A DNA stretch of 64,000 nt from Photobacterium damselae (GTDB lineage: Bacteria; Pseudomonadota; Gammaproteobacteria; Enterobacterales; Vibrionaceae): assembly GCF_003026815.1 (NCBI RefSeq), contig NZ_PYOG01000007.1:62001-126000 (forward strand), read 5' to 3'. Position numbers and translations under genes: made by a program. The first letter of the stretch is position 1; each line of letters starts with the position of its first letter. The notes under the pieces were generated by a model. The model was not told where the DNA came from, did not search any database, and saw nothing but the letters and a program-made list of their open reading frames with translations. Shown here piece after piece: positions 18,378 to 27,476 of the stretch.

Positions 18378-18794
18378 TTAAAGTGGATGTTTAAAACAAT
18401 TACCAATTTGTGTGCTGATAGCATTGAGTACATCTCGGCGTGTAATAACACCGATCAAACGCCCATCTTCCACAACAGGATAAATTTTTGGCTTTTGGCC
18501 TGACATTACATCAGCTAATTCAATAATCGAATCATTGGGAGAAACCGTTAATACATCGGCGTGCATACACTCTTCAACAGTATGTGTATCTTGACAGTGA
18601 TAACCAACCTTAAGCAGTTTATGAAGCATATCTTGTTCGGAAAGAAAGCCGACAACATGCTTAAATTCGTCTACCACTGGGCCACCAATTTGCTTTGACG
18701 TTAGCATCTTATCAAGAGCAATCGATAGCGACATCTCTTTGCTAAACGTCACAGGGCGAACATTCATATAGTCTTTCACTTTGAGTGATTCCAT
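18378..18794 (-). CDS. Two-CBS-domain protein
   Basis: 138 residues from the ATG at 18794, chosen because GGGGG lies 5-6 nt before it; the longer frame from 18818 lacks a ribosome site. Tandem CBS motifs: DYMNVRPVTFSKEMSLSIAL (about 7-26) with GGPVVD and VVGFLSEQDML, then HADVLTVSPNDSIIELADVM with IYPVVEDGRLIGVITRRDVL. Such Bateman modules bind adenosine nucleotides and regulate partners. It sits alone upstream of the SLC13 gene on the same strand, with its own terminator. The target is unknown. A second CBS protein is at 57824. Confidence 0.9.
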   Translation of the reverse strand: MESLKVKDYMNVRPVTFSKEMSLSIALDKMLTSKQIGGPVVDEFKHVVGFLSEQDMLHKLLKVGYHCQDTHTVEECMHADVLTVSPNDSIIELADVMSGQKPKIYPVVEDGRLIGVITRRDVLNAISTQIGNCFKHPL

Positions 18795-18916
18795 ATAACC
18801 CCCACAATATAATTGCATCTTCCACTGTGCAGAGTGATATCGTGTTTTATGCTAATACCCTGCCCCATTTCTTTTAATTGTTAGTCAAAAAATTAAAAAA
18901 TACGAAAAAAATCGAT

Positions 18917-18953
18917 AAAAAAACCCAACAAAATCGAAATTCTATTGGGTTTT
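18917..18953 (-). terminator. Terminator of the DUF945 gene
   Basis: AAAACCCAA / TTGGGTTTT stem around a 16-nt loop; on the minus strand it is followed by a run of seven T's. Confidence 0.8.
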
Positions 18954-18972
18954 ATGATGGTAACTATCTGTA

Positions 18973-20286
18973 TTACATAAATGGAATCAACAGCATAGAA
19001 AGTGGTAATTTAGCACCAGAGGCTAATACTAAGTAATCACCCTCCACCTTCATGGCAAGATCATAAGTATTCTCTTTTTGCTCTATAACGCCCATTTTCT
19101 TAAGTGCTTTAATTTGCTGTGCCACAACAGGGTTATTATCAACTAACGCTTTTGGTGCCACTAAACTTAGATCGCCCGTTAACTGCTTCGTAATCGCGGC
19201 AATATTTTGAGATGAGTTTTTAAGGCCAGGAGCTACGATTAATTTCATATGGCTATTAATGTCGCCTTGCTCTGTCTTAACACTTAAATCTTCTAAATTA
19301 AATATCACACCTTGTTCAACAAGCACATCAAGTGCATGTGCGGCAGCATCAACATCTTGCTGAGAAAGTTGACCATCAGCTGGATTTGTCATCTTACTCA
19401 GTTCAGTAATCGCTTGATAATTTAAGTTTTCAAACGCCATTTTGAAATTGAAATTAGTGAACTTCTGTCCATCTAAAGTCACAAACTGGCCAACAGAAAC
19501 GGCATTAGTATTTGTTACTTGCTCAGTTGCTTCCGTTGGTTTGACTGCATTTTTAGGCTGACTCAATACATTACTCATCGTAACTTTAATGTCACTCGCT
19601 TGAATATGTTGAGTATCTTCAGCAGTAGCTAACTTAATAGCTGCTAAATCAAAGAATTGTGAACCGATCCAGAATTGATCAACAAATTGACCATCACCAC
19701 CACCTTTCAAGCCAGACAATGCCATGGTTTCCTTAGCAACCGTTGTGACATCAAACTGTGGTAGCTGATATTGGAAATTCCCTTTACCATTCACATCCAT
19801 ATCACCTGAAAGCACAAATGCTTTTGAGTCTACTTTCTCTCCAAGTTCACTTTGATAATGAATTGGATTCACTGTAAACGTAAACTCGGTATTACCATTT
19901 AATGCCGTTTCTGTTTCTAGTGTTACCGGCTGTACATCTTTACCCCAAATCGCATCTGCTTTTTTTCTTTCAATATCAGTTAACTGAACAGTGCTATCAG
20001 AAGTTATATGGAAAAAACCATGCTTAATATGATGATCTAGAGTCCACGAAGTTGGTAAACCATCCTCTTCAAACAATGATTTATATTCGTCTTTAACTAC
20101 GATTTTAGAAATAACATTAGAAGAGAGATAGCCACAATCATACTTTTCATTAGTAATAGTAAGGTAAGGGCTTTTATTTTTCGCAATAGAGTCTAAATAA
20201 ATTCTCTCACCAATTTGACCGGTGATAAATGGCCAACACAGCACGATAGAAACCGCACCCGCACCGGCAAAAGCTTTCTTCCACAT
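18973..20286 (-). CDS. DUF945 (YdgA-like) membrane-anchored protein
   Basis: 437 residues from ATG 20286, with AGGA 6-7 nt upstream; the longest frame begins at a TTG two codons earlier without a better site. An N-terminal hydrophobic segment (residues about 3-22, lysines before it) anchors or exports the protein. The remainder is hydrophilic with YdgA features: QIGERIYLDSIA, a DCGYLSS-like segment, and repeats of the PxxGQLSQQDVDAAAHAL kind. The family function is not established. Divergent from the kinase of pair 2, 177 bp away. Confidence 0.8.
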   Translation of the reverse strand: MWKKAFAGAGAVSIVLCWPFITGQIGERIYLDSIAKNKSPYLTITNEKYDCGYLSSNVISKIVVKDEYKSLFEEDGLPTSWTLDHHIKHGFFHITSDSTVQLTDIERKKADAIWGKDVQPVTLETETALNGNTEFTFTVNPIHYQSELGEKVDSKAFVLSGDMDVNGKGNFQYQLPQFDVTTVAKETMALSGLKGGGDGQFVDQFWIGSQFFDLAAIKLATAEDTQHIQASDIKVTMSNVLSQPKNAVKPTEATEQVTNTNAVSVGQFVTLDGQKFTNFNFKMAFENLNYQAITELSKMTNPADGQLSQQDVDAAAHALDVLVEQGVIFNLEDLSVKTEQGDINSHMKLIVAPGLKNSSQNIAAITKQLTGDLSLVAPKALVDNNPVVAQQIKALKKMGVIEQKENTYDLAMKVEGDYLVLASGAKLPLSMLLIPFM

Positions 20287-20463
20287 ATTCAATCCTAGTT
20301 ACGTGAATGTTTTAATTGTGCTCAGTGTATTACAACTTACGCTCACACCCAACCCAATTGAACAGACCACAAAAAGAATCCCTACCTTTGCAAGCTAAAT
20401 CGCAAACTGAAATGAACAATTAATATACACTTGAAATTATTACGAAGATAACGAGAGCTGAAA

Positions 20464-22413
20464 ATGAATAGCTTTGTAATTTTGTGCTTAGATGATGACC
20501 CTACCGTAGTCCAGCAGCTTCAGCAGGACTTAAACGGATTTTCCCATTTATTTGATATTCTCACCGCACAAACCATTGCAGAGGCTTATCAAATTCTGGT
20601 TCAAGTAGCGCAAAACAATCAAACTGTTGCTATGGTGCTGTGTGATAATGACTTAGGCAATGATAGTGGCATTGATTTTCTGATTCAGCTCCACCAGCAC
20701 CCCATTACTGAGCAAGCGAGAACGGTTCTTCTAAATGATAAAGCTCAGCTTGATGATATTATGCAAGCAGTCAATGAGGGTCGATTAAACTACTGCTTGA
20801 CCAAACCTTGGCAATCTCAAGAACTGCTCCCCATGGTTGCCAAAGAACTAACCAGTTATGTATTAAAACATCCAGAAGTTGATTGGTTACTCTACAGCCA
20901 AGTTTTAGAGCATCGTCGAATATTAAAAGCGCATATTGATAGGCAAATGTCTCGTTTTCGTTCTCGGTTTATTCAAACAACAGAAGAGGTTAACGATGAA
21001 CGACTGGCTCAACAGGTTTCTAGTGCCTTAAACCAATTTTTTGCCCAAAACGATGAAACCAAAGCTCGTCGTACTTATAGTCCAGGTCATATCTTAACAA
21101 CGGAAGGCCAACCTAATGCTTTTCTTTGGTTTATTTCTCAAGGGGAAGTCGCGCTCTATAAAAAAGACGAACAAAATAAGCAACATGAAGTTGTTCGAGT
21201 CGGAGCTGGGCATTTAGTTGGCGGTATGTCGTTTATGACGGGGGAAGTCTCTTTTTCTACCGGAATTACACAAACCGTCACTGATGTAATTAAACTCGAT
21301 CAACAACTTTTTACTCAAGTGATGAACTCTCAAAATGAGTTGCTCCCGCTTTTTACCAACCTGTTATTACGTAACTTCAACCGCCGCTTACAGGGCAGCA
21401 TCCAAACAGAAATGAAGCTACAACAGACCTTGCAATCGTTAGATGACGCTTATCATCAACTCATAGATAAAGAAAAGATGGCGATGCTTGGTCAACTTGT
21501 TGCGGGAGTTGCTCACGAACTGAATAATCCTGTGTCTGCGATATTACGAGGCAGTGATACTCTCAAAGAGACCATTATTAAACTAACCGATAGCCAGTTG
21601 AGCTTAGAGAATCAACAACGCGGCAATATAATTTTGCAACAAGCTATGCACTCTCGTCCGTTATCGACCTCTGATGCGCGAGCAAAAGCGAAAGAGCTGC
21701 AAAGCCAATTGGGTGATCGTCAGTTAGCCCGAAAAGCCGTACAAATGGGATTAGATGACCCTGAATTATTAACCGATTGGCTACTTAGTCAGAAGAACGA
21801 TTTACCCCAAGTTATGGCCGAATGGGATAACTACTATCAAATGGGTAATTTTCTGCGTTCTATTAATGTGTGTGCCCAACGTATCGCCGATCTCGTCAAA
21901 AGCCTCAAAAGTTATGCTCGTCAAGATGATGAAAGCCAGCATATGGCCAATATTCACGAAGGGATCGAAGACACGTTAATCATTTTTGACAACAAATTAA
22001 AACGTAACACGGTAATAAAAAATTACGCCAATTTGCCGGAGATCTGCTGCCAACCTATTGCTTTACAACAAGTGTGGACTAATCTTATTGCCAATGCATT
22101 GGATGCCATTGAGCAACCAGGAGAAATTATCATTACCACCCAATATTCCACAATTTTGGACAATGCGATTGATATCATCTTCCAAGATAACGGCAAAGGT
22201 ATTCCAGCTGAGTTGCAACGAAAAATATTCGAACTGAACTACACCACAAAACGTGAAGGTAATTTTGGTCTAGGGATCGGCTTATCCGTTTGCCAACAAA
22301 TCGTCAATCAACACCAAGGCCGTATTAGCGTCGAATCTAAATCAGGCTGCTACACCAAAATGATTGTTACCCTTCCTATTTCGCTACCGTTTAATCAGCA
22401 GGAGGCTGTATGA
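20464..22413 (+). CDS. Hybrid kinase: receiver + cyclic-nucleotide-binding-like domain + histidine kinase (pair 2)
   Basis: 649 residues, soluble. The receiver (1-125) has acidic LDDD (9-12), putative phospho-acceptor D61 and K114 in TKPW, but LG replaces the usual MP after D61 and Asn replaces the switch Thr (LLND). A CRP-like effector domain spans about 190-300 (SPGHILTTEGQPNAFLWFIS, GGMSFMTG). The H-box AGVAHELNN has H351. The ATPase domain ends with NALDAI, DNGKGIP and GLGIGLSVCQQI. From the CNB domain onward it aligns with the kinase at 15283-16611, so this is a paralogue with an added N-terminal receiver. Its last codons overlap the start of the next receiver gene by 4 bp. Confidence 0.9.
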   Translation: MNSFVILCLDDDPTVVQQLQQDLNGFSHLFDILTAQTIAEAYQILVQVAQNNQTVAMVLCDNDLGNDSGIDFLIQLHQHPITEQARTVLLNDKAQLDDIMQAVNEGRLNYCLTKPWQSQELLPMVAKELTSYVLKHPEVDWLLYSQVLEHRRILKAHIDRQMSRFRSRFIQTTEEVNDERLAQQVSSALNQFFAQNDETKARRTYSPGHILTTEGQPNAFLWFISQGEVALYKKDEQNKQHEVVRVGAGHLVGGMSFMTGEVSFSTGITQTVTDVIKLDQQLFTQVMNSQNELLPLFTNLLLRNFNRRLQGSIQTEMKLQQTLQSLDDAYHQLIDKEKMAMLGQLVAGVAHELNNPVSAILRGSDTLKETIIKLTDSQLSLENQQRGNIILQQAMHSRPLSTSDARAKAKELQSQLGDRQLARKAVQMGLDDPELLTDWLLSQKNDLPQVMAEWDNYYQMGNFLRSINVCAQRIADLVKSLKSYARQDDESQHMANIHEGIEDTLIIFDNKLKRNTVIKNYANLPEICCQPIALQQVWTNLIANALDAIEQPGEIIITTQYSTILDNAIDIIFQDNGKGIPAELQRKIFELNYTTKREGNFGLGIGLSVCQQIVNQHQGRISVESKSGCYTKMIVTLPISLPFNQQEAV

Positions 22414-22910
22414 ACAAATATCTTATTTTATGTGTTGATGATGAACGCGAAGTACTTGACAGTGTCTGCCATGATCTCAGTGAACTGGAAGAATATTTTG
22501 TTATTGAAGCCGCAGAATCAGTAGCAGAAGCCCGTGATGTCTTAGCCGATGCGATAACCGATGAGATCCCCCTCGCCTTAATTTTGTGCGATCACATCAT
22601 GCCAAACGAAACCGGTATTGATTTTTTGATTGAATTAAAACAACAGCAAGAAACCGCTTTATCTCGTAAAGTTTTATTGACAGGACAAGCTGGATTAGAC
22701 GAAACCGTACAGGCTGTAAATAACGCTAGCCTCGATTACTTTATTGCCAAGCCATGGAGTGGTGAAGCTCTGAAGCAAATAGTAACGGATCAATTAACTA
22801 CTTATATCATTGAAAATGAATCAGATTTAATGCCTTGGGCTCGAATATTGGATACAGCGAGAATCATGCAGGCGATCAGTGATAATCGACTCTCACTTTC
22901 CGACAGTTAA
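22410..22910 (+). CDS. Stand-alone response-regulator receiver protein (pair 2)
   Basis: 166 residues, a single receiver domain: VDDEREVLDSV (9-19), D61 in LCDHIMPNETG, LLTGQAG and AKPW. ATGA overlap with the kinase stop means translational coupling; AGGAGG lies 6 nt before the start. Similar along its whole length to the receiver of pair 1, including the tail motif PWARILD / PWNEILD. No output domain; the target is unknown. Confidence 0.88.
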   Translation: MNKYLILCVDDEREVLDSVCHDLSELEEYFVIEAAESVAEARDVLADAITDEIPLALILCDHIMPNETGIDFLIELKQQQETALSRKVLLTGQAGLDETVQAVNNASLDYFIAKPWSGEALKQIVTDQLTTYIIENESDLMPWARILDTARIMQAISDNRLSLSDS

Positions 22911-23071
22911 TTTATCATACAAAACTTTCATCACTTACAAAAAAGTGATATGGTCATCACAGAAAAATAACCCAGTAGATTGGTCGGATATCTTACGTCT
23001 TGCGAACTATCATTAAAGAATAAATCCAAGAATATACCGGCATAATTTAGGTAAAATTTTAGGTGGTAACG

Positions 23072-24067
23072 ATGAAAGTAGCTGTATTTAGTACAAAAAA
23101 TTATGACCAAAAATCTTTTGAGCATATCAACAAACACTACCATCACGAACTGACCTATTACGACTTTCGCTTAACTCGACATACCGCAAAAATGGCCCAT
23201 GGTTTTGATGCGGTATGTGCCTTTGTTAATGACGACCTTAATCACCACGTTATTGCACAATTAGCACAATATGGCGTTAAAATTATCGCAATGCGTTGTG
23301 CGGGATTTGATAAAGTCGATTTAGAGGCAGCTAAAGTCTTTGGGATTCAAGTGGTTCGTGTTCCAGCTTATTCTCCTGAAGCTGTCGCAGAGCACACACT
23401 AGGACTTATGTTGAGTCTAAACCGTCGCATTCACCGAGCGTATCAGCGTACTCGTGATGCTAACTTCTCTCTTGAAGGTTTAACCGGGTTCAACTTCCAT
23501 GGTAAAACGGTTGGTGTGATTGGTACCGGTAAAATTGGTATTGCGACCATGAGAATCTTAAACGGTCTTGGCATGAATATTCTTGCTTTTGATCCTTTTG
23601 AAAACCCTGCCGCCATTGAACTTGGTGCCAAATACACCACACTCGATGATATCTATCAACAAGCGGATGTTATTACTCTGCACTGCCCAATGACACCTGA
23701 AAATCATCATATGCTTAATGAAGAATCATTTAACAAAATGAAAGATGGCGTGATGATTATCAATACCAGTCGTGGTGGTCTACTCAACTCAGTAGATGCC
23801 ATTGAAGCACTTAAACACCGAAAAATTGGTTCGCTTGGCGTTGACGTGTATGAGAACGAGCAAGATCTGTTCTTTCAAGATAAATCTAATGATGTTATTC
23901 AAGATGATGTATTCCGTCGCTTATCTTCATGTCATAACGTTCTATTCACAGGCCACCAAGCCTTTTTGACCGAAGAAGCTTTAGCTAATATTGCAGACAC
24001 AACGCTTAATAACTTAAAACTATTTAAAGAACAAAAATCATCTGGCAATGAGTTAATTGAACTTTAA
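23072..24067 (+). CDS. ldhA: Fermentative D-lactate dehydrogenase
   Basis: 331 residues, against 329 in E. coli LdhA, with long stretches that read the same as the E. coli enzyme (LNRRIHRAYQRTRDANFSLE, DVYENE, CHNVLFTGHQAFLT). It reduces pyruvate to D-lactate with NADH in anaerobic fermentation. The NAD site GVIGTGKIG lies at about 147-155, with the catalytic Arg in NTSRGG, Glu in YENEQD and His in GHQAF. ATG 23072 is used because AGGTGG ends about 5 nt before it; a GTG three codons earlier overlaps that site. Convergent with the LysR gene. Confidence 0.95.
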   Translation: MKVAVFSTKNYDQKSFEHINKHYHHELTYYDFRLTRHTAKMAHGFDAVCAFVNDDLNHHVIAQLAQYGVKIIAMRCAGFDKVDLEAAKVFGIQVVRVPAYSPEAVAEHTLGLMLSLNRRIHRAYQRTRDANFSLEGLTGFNFHGKTVGVIGTGKIGIATMRILNGLGMNILAFDPFENPAAIELGAKYTTLDDIYQQADVITLHCPMTPENHHMLNEESFNKMKDGVMIINTSRGGLLNSVDAIEALKHRKIGSLGVDVYENEQDLFFQDKSNDVIQDDVFRRLSSCHNVLFTGHQAFLTEEALANIADTTLNNLKLFKEQKSSGNELIEL

Positions 24068-24073
24068 ATTGAG

Positions 24074-24090
24074 TTATACCCAAGTAACCT
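24074..24090. repeat. ACCCAAGTAA-family repeat, half element (site 2)
   Basis: TTATACCCAAGTAACCT, matching one arm of the palindromes at 14729 and 28428. It lies in the 22-bp gap between the convergent ldhA and LysR genes. Confidence 0.6.
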
Positions 24091-25022
24091 CAGGCTGATA
24101 AGTCATCATTATCAGTCTGAGCAATTTCACTCATTAGCCAAGATTGAAATGCTTGTATACGAGCTGAATCTTTTACGTCTTGTCGACAAACAACATAATA
24201 ATGCTGAGGCGAGAAAACAGACATATCAAAAGGCGTAACTAATCGATTCTCCTTTAGCTGCTCAGTGATGAATGACCGTCGCCCCATTGCAACACCAATA
24301 CCTCGTTCTGCGGCTTGTAATGCTAAATCCGCACGATCAAAAGTACAGCCATTATCAGGCAGTTCTACCCCAAAACGCTTAGCCCAATATTGCCATTCAT
24401 CATTACGCCCAGCACGAGCCCAAGGTGCCGCATCATGTAACAACAAGCATAAAATTAAATTCTCAGGATGATGATATAAATTATGCTCAACAGCGTATTC
24501 ATGGCTACATACAGGTAACATAGTTTCATCCATGAGTTTTACCGCATGTAGGCCAGCATATTTACCGTGGCCAAAATAGATCGCACAGTCAAAACTTTCA
24601 GTCTGAAAATCAACTAAATCATTACGAGTACGCAAATGTACTCTTACACTAGGATATTTATCTAAGAAACCTTTTAGCCGAGGTACGAGCCAACGCTGAG
24701 CAAAGGTTGGGGGCACAGAAACATTAAGCTCACCACTTAATTCTGTACTTTTAAGATCTCGGATCTCAAGGGCGATATCACCAAAATTATGAGCGAGAAC
24801 CTCTTTTAGATGCTGCCCTTCTGGTGTTAACGTTAATTTTCGTGGTTGACGGATAAACAGCTTAACACCCAGAATTTCCTCTAAGTTCTTAATTTTATGA
24901 CTAACAGCACTTTGAGTAAGGCATAACGTTTCCGCTGCCCGAGTAAAACTCATCTGATCGGCTGCAATCAAAAAACAATGTAACCCAGAAAGGACCGAGC
25001 CCGAAAGCTTTGGCAACTGCAT
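24090..25022 (-). CDS. LysR-family regulator, DsdC-like
   Basis: 310 residues. The N-terminal winged helix (about 10-70) has the LysR pattern SFTRAAETLCLTQSAVSHKI. The effector part carries segments typical of DsdC, the activator of D-serine deaminase: ELSGELNVS, QRWLVPRL, DCAIYFG, DRADLALQAAERGIGVAMGR and QHYYVVC. I infer membership of the DsdC/GcvA branch; no dsdA or dsdX is adjacent, so the target is open. Convergent with ldhA. No terminator of its own; the downstream gap is only 22 bp. Confidence 0.85.
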   Translation of the reverse strand: MQLPKLSGSVLSGLHCFLIAADQMSFTRAAETLCLTQSAVSHKIKNLEEILGVKLFIRQPRKLTLTPEGQHLKEVLAHNFGDIALEIRDLKSTELSGELNVSVPPTFAQRWLVPRLKGFLDKYPSVRVHLRTRNDLVDFQTESFDCAIYFGHGKYAGLHAVKLMDETMLPVCSHEYAVEHNLYHHPENLILCLLLHDAAPWARAGRNDEWQYWAKRFGVELPDNGCTFDRADLALQAAERGIGVAMGRRSFITEQLKENRLVTPFDMSVFSPQHYYVVCRQDVKDSARIQAFQSWLMSEIAQTDNDDLSA

Positions 25023-25063
25023 AAATTATCTCATCAATTTGGCTTTGTTTAAAAAAGAGTAAC

Positions 25064-25091
25064 AAAAAAGCCACTAAAAATCAGTGGCTTT
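25064..25091 (-). terminator. Terminator of the TfoX-family gene
   Basis: AAAGCCACT (25067-25075) / AGTGGCTTT (25083-25091); on the minus strand followed by TTTTTTG. Confidence 0.85.
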
Positions 25092-25125
25092 ACATAACCT
25101 TTAAAAAGAAAGCTTAAAATGTGGG

Positions 25126-25716
25126 TTAGTTATTTAATGCTTTTAGTAGTACTGATTTTTGCTCATCTTTTAGTAATGTCCAATGGCATCCATCGACGGC
25201 ACCAGCAAAAATCCATAACAATTTCACATCAACACCACTACCATGAGAGCGACGAACTTTACGGTATACTTCAACAGCCCCCAATGACATAAAGCTCTTT
25301 ACATCTGGAATCCCAGCTTTTTTCACCATGCGTTCTAAGGTTAAACGCATATTCGGTAGGTCACGAAGACGACGACTGTCTTCAGAAAACTTAATGTTGC
25401 GTTCTGCACAAGCATATTGAATTGATTTATTGACTAAATCACGGCATTTAGGCTCATTATCAAGATAAATAGTCGTAATATCATAATAATTAACAATGGC
25501 TGTTGTGCTACGTTTTACATGCTTGAATCTTCCGCAGTTTAAGCCGATCAATTCGTCATCTAGCGTTTCTCCACCTCGTAAAAAAATTCGACCGTTATTG
25601 ATAATGGCATACATAGCACCATCAACAAAAACACCGGTTCCACCGAACATCGAACGTTTTTCAAAAGGACCGAAGTCATTCAAATAATTAAGAAATTCAT
25701 CCTTGATATTTCTCAC
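25126..25716 (-). CDS. TfoX/Sxy-family protein (TfoX/TfoY-like)
   Basis: 196 residues with both family domains. The N-terminal domain (about 10-95) has RSMFGGTGVFVDGAMYAII. The C-terminal domain (about 115-190) has LRDLPNM, LERMVKKAGIP, LGAVEVYRKVR and DGCHWTLL. Translation begins at GTG 25716, supported by AGGAGG 5 nt before it. Vibrionaceae have two such proteins: TfoX (competence and type VI secretion) and TfoY (motility and type VI secretion). The wording of the C-terminal half seems closer to TfoY, but I cannot assign it firmly. I looked for the c-di-GMP riboswitch known upstream of V. cholerae tfoY and did not find its GCAAAGCC-type core. Confidence 0.85.
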   Translation of the reverse strand: MRNIKDEFLNYLNDFGPFEKRSMFGGTGVFVDGAMYAIINNGRIFLRGGETLDDELIGLNCGRFKHVKRSTTAIVNYYDITTIYLDNEPKCRDLVNKSIQYACAERNIKFSEDSRRLRDLPNMRLTLERMVKKAGIPDVKSFMSLGAVEVYRKVRRSHGSGVDVKLLWIFAGAVDGCHWTLLKDEQKSVLLKALNN

Positions 25717-26265
25717 AACAGCCTCCTAGTAATCAATATTCTTCTCTCAAATATATCCAAAATACACACCTTTGTGCGTCAACAGATTGACAATAATCCA
25801 TCTGTTTTATAAAGGCTACATATGAAATCAAGAACATTATAAATTTGAGAATACAGGCATATTATTCATCGCAAATAAAGCAAAAAGTGACAAAAAGAGA
25901 CCATAATATTTGAGCACAATCTCCCATTTTTCATCCAAGTGGTGAAAAAAATCTTTGCATTTTCGATGGTTACGTGTCTTCACATTTTTAACAAAAGCAC
26001 TCTTTTGCAGGATTCTATGTGTCAAAAATCTGAACGTACTCACAGATGTTTTTTATAAATTATGTTGAAACTGATGTATTTTTGTAAATAACACCTTGAC
26101 CGCAATTCCTATTAACAATACCGCAACAAGATTGGTTATTTTTACCATTGCCCACCATACGAACATCATTTAATTGACTTAGATATAAGAAACTTTGAAC
26201 TTAACAACGGCATCCAAGGTTAAAATACGTATAATGCCTTCATCAAAAGCCACTATATAGAAAGA
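25717..26265. other. 549-bp intergenic region between the TfoX-family and HDOD genes (divergent)
   Basis: AT-rich. It contains a small perfect hairpin (TGCAAAAGAGTGCTTTTG on the minus strand, around 25993-26010) and an open frame of 68 codons at 25837-26043 (minus) without a ribosome site or recognisable product. Probably the leader and promoter of both divergent genes; no riboswitch or operator identified. Confidence 0.45.
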
Positions 26266-27180
26266 ATGTCGCACTTATCATTTTTTTGGTTAAACCCAGA
26301 ACATAATAAATTAATAAAAGGAATTGAGTCTGAGTTTTGTAATCTAGTCAAAACATCAATTCGAAATAACCAGCTAACCTTGCCTCAAATACCAACAGTA
26401 TTAACTCGATTACAGCAAGCATGTTTACGTAAAGATATTACGGTAAGGGAAGTAGCAAATATTGTTATCGATGATCCAGCACTGACCGCTAAAATTATTC
26501 GTACTTCAAATGCGGTCTTGTTTAATCGCCGAAATATTGTGTGTAATGATCTTTCTACGGCAATTACCCGCTTAGGGATCATGCGAGTTAGAGATATCGC
26601 TACAGTGCAAGCTATTGAAACATTAAAGTTTTCATACAAAAAGCACGAACAATGTAATAAAGTTCTACAACATAGTGCTCATCGTTCACGCCAATTAGCA
26701 GGCACAATGGCTCTAATTTGTTATTCTATTAATCAACATCCTGATAACGCAGAACCTCTTCTACCAGAGAAAGCATTATTAACAGGCTTATTGGCTGATA
26801 TTGGTTTATTCAGTTTGCTTTCCGAATACCAACTCTATTTAAAGAATGGAAATTACTTAGAGTTAGATGCAGCTTTATTTATTTTTCAAGAGTGCTGCAG
26901 TGATATTAGCCCTATTATTTTAAAGCATTGGGGTTTTGATAATGATTACCAAGAAGTCGCATCAAATAGAAAATTATACTCTAATGACAATATTAACTAT
27001 TTAGATATTGCAAGAATGGCTAACCATCTTCTTTTAATGAAAAATAATGACGATGCTATTCATGATCATTACATTGAATTAGATCTACTTGGTGCTGAGG
27101 TTATGTACGAGTTATCACAACTTGAGCTTTCAGAGCTTAATAAACAGGTCCATGACATAATCAAGCGTTGTGGTATCTAA
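26266..27180 (+). CDS. HDOD-domain protein
   Basis: 304 residues. The HDOD pattern covers about 30-245: LTLPQIPTVLTRL, VREVANIVIDDPALTAKIIR, STAITRLGIMRVRD, and later TGLLADIGLF and ISPIILKHWGF. HDOD proteins lack the full metal site of HD phosphohydrolases and serve signalling scaffolds, often in motility or stress circuits. No extra domain is attached. The ATG has only a weak GAAAG site before it. Followed by an exceptionally strong hairpin at 27233. Specific role unknown. Confidence 0.88.
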   Translation: MSHLSFFWLNPEHNKLIKGIESEFCNLVKTSIRNNQLTLPQIPTVLTRLQQACLRKDITVREVANIVIDDPALTAKIIRTSNAVLFNRRNIVCNDLSTAITRLGIMRVRDIATVQAIETLKFSYKKHEQCNKVLQHSAHRSRQLAGTMALICYSINQHPDNAEPLLPEKALLTGLLADIGLFSLLSEYQLYLKNGNYLELDAALFIFQECCSDISPIILKHWGFDNDYQEVASNRKLYSNDNINYLDIARMANHLLLMKNNDDAIHDHYIELDLLGAEVMYELSQLELSELNKQVHDIIKRCGI

Positions 27181-27232
27181 TCCACAATTAGCCTGTTGCC
27201 AAATATAATACCTATATTATCCCTCCTACACT

Positions 27233-27275
27233 GCGTTGCTGCCCCTCTAAGTGAGAGTTGCAGCAACGCTTTCAA
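27233..27275 (+). terminator. Long hairpin after the HDOD gene (terminator-like)
   Basis: GCGTTGCTGC (27233-27242) pairs perfectly with GCAGCAACGC (27260-27269), and inside it CTCT (27245-27248) with AGAG (27254-27257). TTTC follows, so the T tract is short. It could be a terminator, a processed RNA hairpin or a repeat remnant. Confidence 0.55.
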
Positions 27276-27476
27276 TTCTATTAATGTCAGTATCACTATT
27301 TTTTGTAAAAATCGTTACAAAAAATAATCACCTGATTTACCTCTTTTGATTGACCTCTGATTATAACTATTGATAAGCTCATTTCCAATGACAGCTTGTG
27401 ACATAAGTCATTATTATAAAAGCAATTTATACCAAAAATGAATTAAATAAACCCCAAAAATACCAGAGAGGTTACT

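Noticed and set aside
22933-22953. CRP site upstream of ldhA (GTGAT...ATCAC)
   Set aside because: Symmetry is present but the spacer does not fit TGTGA-N6-TCACA.
25837-26043. 68-codon minus frame between the TfoX-family and HDOD genes
   Set aside because: No Shine-Dalgarno, AT-driven composition and no recognisable product.
25717-26100. c-di-GMP (GEMM) riboswitch upstream of the TfoX-family gene
   Set aside because: Expected from V. cholerae tfoY, but the conserved core (GCAAAGCC and the GGCAAACC partner) is not seen on the minus strand.
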